Shown in pieces: positions 54,510-64,000 of a stretch of DNA of 64,000 bases (position 1 is its first letter; each line of letters starts with the position of its first letter). Below the pieces are notes generated by a model. The model saw only the letters and a program-made list of their open reading frames with translations. It was not told the DNA's origin and ran no database searches. The stretch is taken from NCBI GenBank assembly GCA_030015575.1, contig CM057344.1:592604410-592668409 (forward strand), in the 5' to 3' direction. This DNA comes from Agapanthus africanus (lineage: Eukaryota > Streptophyta > Magnoliopsida > Asparagales > Amaryllidaceae). The translations under genes and the position numbers were made by a program.

Positions 54510-55560
54510 AGTTCATGATATTGTTTTCATGCACCATGGCTGCACCTACTGGGTATTTACTTTTAGTGCATAGTTATTGCACTTGGTATATATTTTATAC
54601 ACCGTTGTGTTGATTACGATTTGTGCATATCTATTGCACCTGATGTCGATTTTGTACCTTCGTGGCAGGTGTTTATGATTTCGTGGATTTCATACGGCTG
54701 ATTTTTGTGCATGTGGTACGTACTCGATTTGATTTTTGCACTTGATATAGCTTGCATGTGCTTGCAGTGTAGTGATATGGATTTTGTGAGCATAGTTGCA
54801 CACGTTTTATGATTTTATACACCTTGGTACGCTCGGTGTTTCTTTTTATACGCATTTGAGTTATTGATGAGATTTCGTGCACTGGATGCACTGTATTTGT
54901 ATTTCGTGTACTGGATGTACCGGATTTGTGTTTTGCGCATTTGTTGCACCAGATCGGTATTTCGTGCATTGGTTGCACTAGATTTATACTCCGTACATTG
55001 GTTGCGCCGATTTATGTATTTGAGCATTTGTTTCGCCAGATTTATGTTTTCGTGCGCGTTGCACTTGACGTCGTTTTTCGTGCGCTTTACCGCACTGGGC
55101 ATTTATATTGACTGACGCGCTTGGATTGGATTTTTGTGCATATTCGGCACTTGATATTGTATTTTGTGCATGTTGGATGCACTTGGTTTAGATATTATTC
55201 GTGCATGTTGGATGCACTTGATTTCAATTTTCATTCGTGCATGACAGATGCACATGATTTGGATTTTCATGCATGTTGGGCGCATGATATGAGATGTGAT
55301 TTTGTGCATACATGATGCACTCGATTGGGATTTTTATTCGTGCATGTTAGTTGCACTAGATTGAGATTTTCGTGCACAATAGATGCACCAGATGTTGTTG
55401 TCGTGCACATCTGTTGTACTGGGCAGATGCTTTCGTGCACACCCGTTGCACTTAGTTTTGCTTTTGTGCATATCGTGGCATATGTATTTGTATTTGATTT
55501 TCGTGCACACTAGACGCACGTGATTATTGGATACGCCTTTCGAGGCTGATTTGTTTTTGA
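54510..55560 (+). repeat. Array of short GTGCA...TGCAC hairpin repeats (D)
   Basis: About 25 degenerate units of roughly 29-38 bp, of the form TTNGATTTTCGTGCAT-GTTGGA-TGCACTNGA. Each contains an inverted pair GTGCA/TGCAC with a loop of 5-9 nt. Frames through it (for example 54864-55115) are repeat translations. D' carries the same array on the other strand at the right edge of the window. Confidence 0.85.
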
Positions 55561-56204
55561 GCACCTCGTTTTCATGTTGGGCACTATGTTATGTAGTAGC
55601 CGAACATGACTGATCTGAGGACAGTGCCTAAGTACTTTGCATGCATTAAAAGTTTAACCAGAGATTTTCAAAAAGGAGGTATAGTCTCGCTATTTCCTAC
55701 GTGTCCGTGAGCGACACGAACGTTTATAAAGGAAAACCTTTTTGGGATATTTCAAAATGGACAGGACGTATATCTGAGCAAAACATATATGAAACTATAT
55801 TTACTATTTTACAAATGAGAGTCTGTCACTTATGCCGTGAGCTATGCATCACGCGGCGATTCAGAAAAGATTTTGCATGTGTTTTATTCTGTTTTTTGGA
55901 GATTTTTTCAAGGATGCGTATTATATACATATTATAGTATCTGATTAGTGTATATTGAATTTCAGTTGTGGATTTCGAGATCTATATCTCCATTGTAACT
56001 CCGATGATATGCGTGCAAATCTGATAACTTGCGTGACGCTTGACGGAGTTAGATTTTGAGTTTGGTACTCGTTTTCAGGCGCACGCGATGCGCTGTAGTG
56101 TTTATATATCTTCCGTGATTTCGGAGCCCCGTTAATTGAGTGGAGTATTGAAATGTTTTAGTATTTTGGGGGTTTAAATTTAAATTCGGGGATCGAATTT
56201 ATTT
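55561..56204 (+). other. D 3' non-coding segment
   Basis: Between hairpin array and polypurine tract. Contains GTGTCCGTGAGCGACAC (55700-55716) and AT-rich sequence; the same order is found reversed in D' (63140-63740). No gene is seen. Confidence 0.6.
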
Positions 56205-56217
56205 AAAGGGGGAAGAA
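56205..56217 (+). other. Polypurine tract of D
   Basis: AAAGGGGGAAGAA directly before TGTAACATTT of the right LTR. Confidence 0.85.
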
Positions 56218-59200
56218 TGTAACATTTGAGAAAATATAGAATATTATTTTTGGAATTTAATATTAAAATAATATATTTCCCGAAAACTGCCCGATTTGTG
56301 AAATTGGGGTTTTCGAAAAAGGGTATAAATATATACCAATAATTGTGAAATAATTGGAATTTAAAATGATATACGCATTTAAAAATATATTTAAAGGATT
56401 TGGCATTTTTAAAATCAATTATATGCAGTTTAAATAAAAACCCGATTAGTGCACTGCTAATCGCGATTAAGCAAAATCCGTGTTTCTACAGTTTTCCATG
56501 GCTAGTGCACCATGACATGTTACATGTTGTTTCATTGTGTGGTTTTATTTGAAATTATGGGTGTTATTGTGAAGAAAAGAGAAAAGAAAAGAATGAATTA
56601 TTGGAGAGAGAGAGGGGACACAATGATGAGGGGTGAGCATGCTAGGAGAGAGAATGAGAGGGAGAGTGCTGCCCCATTCATTTCGCCTCCACCATTTTTT
56701 TCATCTCCTTCTTCATCTTCAAACTCCATCATCTACCCTCATGACCCATTTCAAAATATTCACCAAAACCTCATACCCATTTCATTAAAAACATGCACAA
56801 CCTCATCCTCAACACATTGGACCAAGAAAATTTGGATTTTGAAGACTTTGTGAATTTCTCTTGAGTTTCATCTATGAGGTATAATCCCTTCCATTTAGTT
56901 TAGTTATGTATTCCTAGCATTTTAGTTTAGTTTAGAATTCGTTTAGTGGTGGATTTATGATGTTGGAAATTTCAAGAGAGGAATTATGGCTTGTTTGGAA
57001 TTGGTGATGTGTAGTGGCTGCCTACAGACCTTAGTATGGATTTGTATGGCCTAGAACAGAGAATACGGATTTAGGGATTCATCCATGTCGGTTTTGTGAT
57101 GTTTAGCATGCCTACAGGGAATCTGGGTTGACCCGGGATGTTTCTGAGTTAAGCAAACAACTCCAGAGACTTAATTGGACCTACAGGAGGCCACCCTATG
57201 AATATGAGACCTATCAGAGCAACCATGGCCGAGGTGGCTGGATTTTGAAGGGTAGTGGCAGGCCACTTGGTGGTATCTGGTGCCTAGGATTCTTCTGTAG
57301 CTCGTATACCTCCTATATAACACCATAGTACTGTTTGTTTAACTCCGATTAACCTGAGTCAAAATCTGGGAGCACTTTGGTGTGATTTTGGTTATGTTTT
57401 CTGTATTTTAGATGCTAGGTTTTGATATTTGGACTTGTATTTTGGTTGTTGTATGTTTGTACATCAACAACAAGGGATGATAGGTTGGTTTTGCATGCGT
57501 AGGCTATAGGTTCAAACCTATGAGCGCACCGTATGCCGTATCGGTTTTCTGGATTCGATTTTAATAGCGATTTCGATTGTGTATTATTGTAGGTACCTTC
57601 GCGTGGATTCTGAGCCGACGGAGCGTGGCGTCATCGACTTCGGTAAGCAAGGATCAAGGTGAGTTGATCTATATCCATGGGGGAAGTCGGGTGGATGGCG
57701 TATAGCACCCCCGCAAACTTTGATGGAAACCGATTTATATAAAGAATATGGTTAAGGGAACCTTTAATAGAAAACTATAGATAGAGTTAAAAGATAGTTA
57801 GAGAAACCATATTAGAAACTAAATGATAGTTAGAAGTGATATGATACGACTAGTATGTGATGACGGGATTTGAGGATGATATTTGATGATATTGCCGTTT
57901 AGGATACTATAAGACTAGATAGCCAACGTAAACTTGTCATCCCAACCATACCTATTTCCAAACTGAAGAATTGTATGTATATTTTAAATAGATACCTTGA
58001 GGGATGTTACGGATTTTCAAATGATATATTTTCCTTAAAAACACCGTAGCCCCTATTTTCAAAACTACGATTCGCATCTTTTAAAAACTGATTGTATGGT
58101 TCGGGTGCGTATGTTAGATTAGAGACGTATGCTTATAGTAAAGGTAGAATGTATATGTAAAATTGACTTGATGTGGGATATAAATGCGATGAAAAGAATA
58201 TAAGACGTGATATGAGGATTTGATAATATGTTGGTATACGGATGCGAGTCGATTGAGATGATTGATACCTTGCCGGTCCCCTAATATGAGATTATTATGG
58301 ATGTGACCTGGGTCATAGGTATATAGATATATTTATATATGTTGTGAATCGTGAGAGATTGCCGTGCGAGACCTTAGGTCCGTACCCTCATTGTCATATA
58401 GGCTGATAGGATCCCTAATGGTTTAATGCCGCCGTACGATGATTTTCCGTACGTGATGAGTTTGACTTGATGATTGATCCATACCCTTGACTAGAGGATG
58501 CCGTACGATGGATTATACCATACGTGATGTTGTGAGGCTGGACGCCGATTGATAGATTCACCGACTCAGTCATGTTAGATACGTATACCTTATAGCTTTT
58601 AGCTGGCGATTTACTTTATGCTGCATTCATGTTATTCACATTGCATTGCATATACCTGTGCTAGTACACCTACACCATTATCGATGATGCGTATGTTACA
58701 CTTACACAGATTTTCCGGCTCACACTTTATCATCGATAATTGCTATGTCACTACACACTAGGATTGCTGCATCATGATATGACTCTTTGCATAATTTACT
58801 TGCTTTAGTTACCTATGCACCTTTATATGATGTTGCATTTGACTTTGGAGAAATTGGGAACCGCAGGATATATTTTAAAACTGGAATCATTTAAAAGAGC
58901 GGTTTTTCCTTAATATGTCACATCACTGTTCCATGTTGCATGATATATGGATATGCTTGCATTTCTATCATATGCCCCATACATCATGCTTTATGATTTT
59001 ACGCATTGAGATATGTTGTTTTCATGAGATTTCTGGATTTGAGAACCGTGGTGATTTCAAAAGAAAGTATGTATTGTTTTAAAACCCGGTTTCTCTTGAT
59101 ATGGTATTTCAGTGCGTCCACCATGTGTTTTCTCGGTTCTGAGAGTGGCATGTGATCCCCGATTCGAGGAGCTGGATGAGGCCGTTTGCGGGTACATGGT

Positions 59201-60527
59201 TGACCCAGTATGGTATCCCGGGGCGAGAACGGATTGCTGTGCAGTAGACGGTGAGCCTGGTAGAGGGACTACTACCTACCGGTGATTGGTTGGACCTGGC
59301 GGTTATCCGGAGGATACCGACCGGAGTCGAGAGATGGATATGGGCCGACCCGTTCTGCCAGAGCCCGAGGGCCGATCCCGCAGACGGAGCCCGTGGGCCG
59401 ATCCGGACTGACAGAGCCCGAGATATGAGGATTTACGTATCGATGCTGGGGACGGGTCTCATGATGTTTTCCAGTGTCGATGCTGGACACTAAGGTTCCA
59501 TGATCTTGATGTGTCGCGAGGGACACACGTTGATTTATATCCCCATACTTCCATGCATATGCTTTTATGATATTTACATGCATGATGTTGTTGTGTCATT
59601 GGTTGACATGTGGATGGGATCCACATGCATACATACATTGATGATATGGTTGGACGAGATCCACATGCATACGGACATTGATCATATGGTTGGATGATAT
59701 CCGCATACATAGGTGTTGATTACATTGTTAGCACATATATAGATACGGTCACCCTAGATATCATAGTATTACCTTTATGATATAGTTGACCTATGAGTCG
59801 TTGTTTATTCGATTTCTACTTGTAGATGTTTTTCTATTCACAAGTTAGCAGCTCACCCCCGTTATGCCACTGTTCTTGCAGGTTGACCGCATGGATCAGT
59901 AGCGGTATCGCTGGCACACTGCTACTTTCGGGTGTTTTTCTTTGGTAGGTGGTACATGTTGGATCGTACCCCTTTTGTATTTATATTTCCTTTTGTATCT
60001 AGTCAACTCCATCAATCAAACTAGTATTTGTATAAGTAATGAAACTTAGCAAGACTTGTGGTTGCGAGACTTGAGCGATGGGTTTTATGTTCGCTTTTAG
60101 GTTTATGTCTTGCTTATTTCTTTATCTTTTGTGGTGAACTTCGCCGTTGGGCGTCGTATACTTATATTTATGCTTTGCATGGTTGTGGATCCGCCAATTG
60201 GCTAAGTGATAGCTCCCGCTTGGGGATGCCTTTATATTATCATGTATTTGTGGTTTTGGATCAAAAAATACAAAAGAGGTGCTGCCCAATTTTTTTTAAA
60301 AGACGAAACATGTTTTTCAACTAGTAAATCCACTTGCATTTTTATATTCCTTTGTTTACGTGGTTAGGAAAACTTTTGATTTCTTCATACCTTATTTTCA
60401 AAACTTCACCTCTTTCATTTTCTTAAAGGTTTAGATTTCTAGGTTTCGGCTTACTTGAATTACGTTACGCTTTTAGACGTGGCGTGATTTAAGTGCCGGT
60501 CACGAGCTAAAATTTCGGGTCGTGACA
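56218..60527 (+). mobile_element. D 3' LTR (4,310 bp)
   Basis: Full-length partner of 48002-52340 with scattered substitutions and small indels (for example a deletion in the GAGAATGAGA run near 56650). It shows the same TATA box (about 56326) and inverted repeat. Non-coding. Confidence 0.92.
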
Positions 60528-61335
60528 TAAACATAGAACAAAAATGTGAGCATATCCAATATATCATGCGACATGGTATATTGATGTGAACATAGCAAGT
60601 ATATCATGCAACATAGCATAATGATGTGAGCATAGCAATATATCATAGCATGATGTAGCAATTCTACTGTGTAAGTGACATAGCAATTATCGATGATAAA
60701 AGTGTGTGAGCCGGCAATCTGTGTAAGTGTAACATACGCATCATTGATAATTGTGTAGGTATACTAGCACATGTATATGCAATGCAATGAGAATGTCCTG
60801 AACGTAGCAGAAAGTAAATCGTGAGCGAAATGCTATAAGGTATACGTATCTACAACATAATCGAGTCGGTGAATCTATCAATCGGCATCCAGCCTCACAA
60901 CATCACGTACGGTATAATATATCGTACGGCATCTTCTAGTCAAGGGTATGGATCAATCATCAGATAAAACTCATCGCGTACGGTAATTCATCGTACGACG
61001 ACATTAAACAATTAGGGATTCTATCAACCTATATGGCAATGAGGGTATGGACCTAACGTCTCGTACGCCATATCACTCATTATTCACATCATTACATATA
61101 TATATACCTATCACTCAGGCTACATCCGTATCAATCTCATATCATGGGACCGACAAAGATATCAATTATCTCATATTGACTCGCATCCATATAACGACAT
61201 ATCAAACCAAGTCATCATATCACATCGTATACTCTTTTCATCACATTAATATCTCATATCAAGTTATCTTAGAAATCTCATGTCGTATTTATCAACCTCA
61301 TAACATGCCACTATAATCTCATACTGATTCTCTTG

Positions 61336-61338
<3 letters not shown>

Positions 61339-61389
<51 letters not shown>
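61339..61389. repeat. (TA)n microsatellite
   Basis: About 25 uninterrupted TA units within the D' LTR; not present at the same place in the D LTRs. Confidence 0.97.
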
Positions 61390-61391
<2 letters not shown>

Positions 61392-62648
61392 TGATTCACA
61401 TTCATGTTTCACATCCTTATATATCAATTCGAGACATCATTTCTATCATATCATGTCATACTAAACCATAAACTATAACTTTAAGTCGTAGTATAACTTG
61501 TCTCCTACTAATTCTTTAACCATATCCATAAGTTTCTAACATGGTTTCCTTAACCATATTCTATATATCGGTTTCCATTATAATTTGCGGGGGTGCTATA
61601 CGCCATCCACCCGACTTCCCCCGTAGATATAAATCTACTCACCTGTGGAACTCCTTGTTCAGCCGTAGTCGATGTACTTCGTCGTCTCGGAATCCACGCG
61701 AAGGTACCTACAATAAATACACAGTCGCAATGCTATTAAAATCAAGTCCGGATAACCGATACGGCACACGGTGCGCTCATAGGTTAGAACCTATACCCTA
61801 TGTATGCAAAAACAACCAAACAACCCTCGTTGTTGATGTACAAACATCCAACGACCCAATAAAATATCAAATACCAAATCCCAAATTCATAAATCATAAA
61901 TACCATATTCAGCAACCTAGGAAATCACTCCCAGATTTCATCTCAGGTTAATTAGGACTAAACAAGCAAGTATATGAGATATGTTATAGGGATTAGGAGC
62001 TACAGCCAAAAACCCAACCACAGAACCCACTAAAAATCCAGCGACATCCCCTTACAATCCGAGATCGCCGGCCATACCAGGGCAGAATTGGTTCGAACTT
62101 GGGTGGTGGTCTTCTGGCCGTTTGCCTAGGTCTATGGACTTGCTATATTTTCTCATAAATGGCCCAGGTTGCTGCAGATAACCTGTAGGCTAACAAACCC
62201 CATAAAACCGACACGGGACAATATCTAAGTTCGTATTTGGTGCTAAACTCGGGTCTTGGCCAGTAAAACATCACTAAGGGTTAAGTAAACACCCACTACA
62301 AATCATAATTCCACACAATCACTCAAACTCTTTCTTGGAATTTCCAAACATCACTAATCGACATCGATTTAACTCTAAACTAACAATAGGATAAACTAAA
62401 CACAATAACTTAACTAGGGTCTAGAATTATACCTCATTTGGCAACTCAAGAATTTTCTTGAGTTGCTCAAAGTCTTCAAAATCCAATTTTAAAAGGTCCA
62501 AGGTGTTGAGGATGAATTTGTGCATCTTTTCAATGAAGGGAGTATAGGGTTTTGGTGAAGAAATTGAGATGATACTTGGAGGTGAAGGAGGAGGAAGCAA
62601 GAGGATGAAGGAGATGAAGAAAACAAATGGAGGGGAAATGAAGGGCAA

Positions 62649-62717
62649 CCCTCTCTCTCTCTCTCTCTCGTATTCTCACCCTCTCACAAGCCCATGCCTC
62701 ACTCTCTCTCTCTCTCA
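62649..62717. repeat. (CT)n tracts in D' LTR
   Basis: CTCTCTCTCTCTCTCTCTC near 62651 and a shorter run near 62702. They correspond to the GAGAGAG-rich segment of the D LTRs. Confidence 0.9.
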
Positions 62718-63090
62718 TCACATGCCATTGACTTTCCTTTTCTATTTCCTTTTCTCTTTTTCTTTTAAAGCCAAATATCAATAAATACAAATGAAACAAC
62801 ATGCAACAAAAATGCAACATGTCATGGTGCACTAACCATGGAAAAATGTAGAAACACGGATTTGGCTGAATCGCGATTAGTGCACTAATCAATTATAAAA
62901 ATGCCAAATCCAATAAATATATTTTTATATGAATAAATCATTTTAATCTCCAATTATTTTCCAAATATTGGTATATATTTATACCATTTTACGAAAACCC
63001 CAAATTCGCAAATCGAATAGTTTTCACGAAATATATTATTTAAATATTAAATTCCAAAAATAATATTTTATATTTATGAAATGTTACAAT

Positions 63091-63137
63091 CTTCCCCCTT
63101 AAATAAATTCGGTCCCCGAATTTATTTAAGGGGGAAG
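63091..63137. repeat. Perfect inverted duplication of the polypurine tract (D')
   Basis: Arms 63091-63112 (CTTCCCCCTTAAATAAATTC plus GG) and 63116-63137 are exact reverse complements of 22 nt around a 3-nt spacer. The D element has only one copy of this sequence at its polypurine tract. Confidence 0.95.
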
Positions 63138-63749
63138 AATGCTAAAACATTTCAAATTTAAATTTAAACCTCCAAATGCTAAAACATTTCAATAATCAGC
63201 TCAAATCAACGGGGCTCCGAAATCACGGAAGATATAGAGATACCACTGTGCATCGTGTGCGCCTGAAAACGAGTACGAAACTCAAAATCGAACTCCGTCA
63301 AGCGTCACGCAAATCATCGGAGTTACAATGGAGATACAGATCTCGAAATCCATTACTGATATCCAATATACACTAGTCAAATAGTATAATATGTGTGAAG
63401 TACTCATCCTTGGAAAAATCTCCTAAAATAGAATAAAACACATGCAAAATCTTTTCTGAATAGCCGTATGATGCGTAACTCACGGCGCAAGTGACGGACA
63501 CTTATTTGTAAAGTAGTAAATATACGTTCATATATGTTTTGCTCAAATATACGTTCCTCCCTTTTAAAATATCCCAAAAGGTTTTCCTTTGTAAATGTTC
63601 GTGTCGCTCGCGGACATGTAGGAAATAGCGATACTATAGCTCCTTTTTGAAAACCTCTTGTTAAAATTTTGATGCATGCAAAGTACTCAGGTATTGTCCT
63701 CAGATCAGTCCTGTTCGGCCACTATATAATATAGTACCTATCATGAAAA

Positions 63750-64000
63750 CAAAGTGCTCAAGAGCAAAATTAGCCCCAAATGACGTATCCAATAATCACG
63801 TGTGTCTGGTGCGCACGGAAATCAAATCCAAATACAAGTGCCACAATATGCACAAAAGCAAAACTAAGTGCAATGGGTGTGCACAAAAGTATCTGTCCAG
63901 TGCAACGGATGTGCACGACAACAACATCTAGTGCATCTATAGTGTAAGAAAATCTCAATCCAGTGCAACTAACATGCACGAATGAAAATCCCAATCGAGT
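63750..64000 (-). repeat. Hairpin repeat array of D' (partial)
   Basis: Reverse-strand version of the D array: GTGCAACGGATGTGCACGAC, GTGCATCTATAGTG and GTGCAACTAACATGCACGAA units. It continues past the window edge. Confidence 0.85.

Larger units (their letters stand above)
48002..60527 (+). mobile_element. D: large-LTR, pol-less gypsy-type element
   Basis: LTRs 48002-52340 (4,339 bp) and 56218-60527 (4,310 bp) enclose only 3,877 bp. A primer site follows the left LTR and a polypurine tract precedes the right one. The interior has a degenerate gag-like part and about 1 kb of hairpin repeats, with no trace of RT or integrase. TGTAACATTT...CGTGACA ends, a TGGTATCAGAG primer site and an AAAGGGGGAAGAA tract suggest a Ty3/gypsy chromovirus (Tekay/Del-like) origin, which is inference. 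Confidence 0.85.
60528..63088 (-). mobile_element. D' LTR, main part (right of D)
   Basis: Reverse complement of the 5' two-thirds of a D LTR. Its start (TGTAACAT on the - strand) is at 63088. It is diverged from the D LTRs and has a local expansion of CATAGCA.TATATCAT.CA (60540-60660). Together with 47376-48001 it forms the LTR into which D inserted. Confidence 0.88.
63089..64000 (-). mobile_element. D' interior, 3' end (runs off the window)
   Basis: On the - strand this is the 3' end of the D' interior: polypurine tract next to the LTR, a non-coding segment like 55561-56204 of D, then the hairpin array (63750-64000). The rest of D' lies beyond the window. The polypurine region is rearranged (63091-63137). 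Confidence 0.85.

Overview
This window is nuclear DNA of a flowering plant, made almost entirely of nested, mostly non-autonomous LTR retrotransposons. No host gene, tRNA gene or rRNA gene could be recognised. The evidence for a plant is: two Tat-lineage Ty3/gypsy elements (one with a second, archaeal-type RNase H, one with an antisense ORF), Ty1/copia elements with an initiator-Met-tRNA primer site (TGGTATCAGAGCC) and a GTGGGAGAT polypurine tract, and LTRs of 2-4.3 kb with TG...CA ends. The species cannot be told from the sequence.

Layout, left to right. 1-1864 is unassigned AT-rich sequence with a GC-rich hairpin. 1865-10370 is E1, a 5'-truncated Tat element (+) with a broken pol (reverse transcriptase, two RNase H domains, integrase), split by a 2,152-bp copia solo LTR (4161-6312). 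10931-11509 is a GTGCG-rich tandem array that resumes at 47309. Copia element B (-) lies between these two halves (11510-47308). Its left LTR is split by E2 (12649-36337, -), a Tat element with gag but no pol. E2's gag is in turn split by copia element A (21155-31549, -). B's interior also holds a second A-type solo LTR (40192-42379). From 47376 to the right edge is D', a gypsy-type element (-) whose LTR is split by D (48002-60527, +), an element of the same family in the opposite orientation, with 4.3-kb LTRs and no pol.

Five insertions can be read to the base through 5-bp target-site duplications: copia A GAGAG/GAGAG (exact); solo LTRs TAAAG/CAAAG and GTGAA/GTAAA; E2 CACAT/TACGT; copia B CGCCA/TGCTA; D CAAAC/TAAAC. 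Nesting gives the order array, then B, then E2, then A. A is the youngest: its two 2,215-bp LTRs differ at only about 18 sites by eye.

The main surprises are structural. (1) The Tat elements carry arrays of hairpins in their 3' non-coding DNA in which the stems differ but stay complementary around a constant core. (2) Copia A and B have a gag-less leader of about 3 kb with three regularly spaced hairpins sharing one loop and differing in stems. (3) E2 has a 175-aa antisense ORF behind its own TATA box, and an array of CACGTG motifs lies between that TATA box and the opposite-facing TATA box of the LTR, so the layout looks like a divergent promoter. (4) D holds about 1 kb of small GTGCA/TGCAC hairpins. 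Almost every element here has lost part of its coding capacity, yet at least A moved recently, which implies mobilisation in trans.
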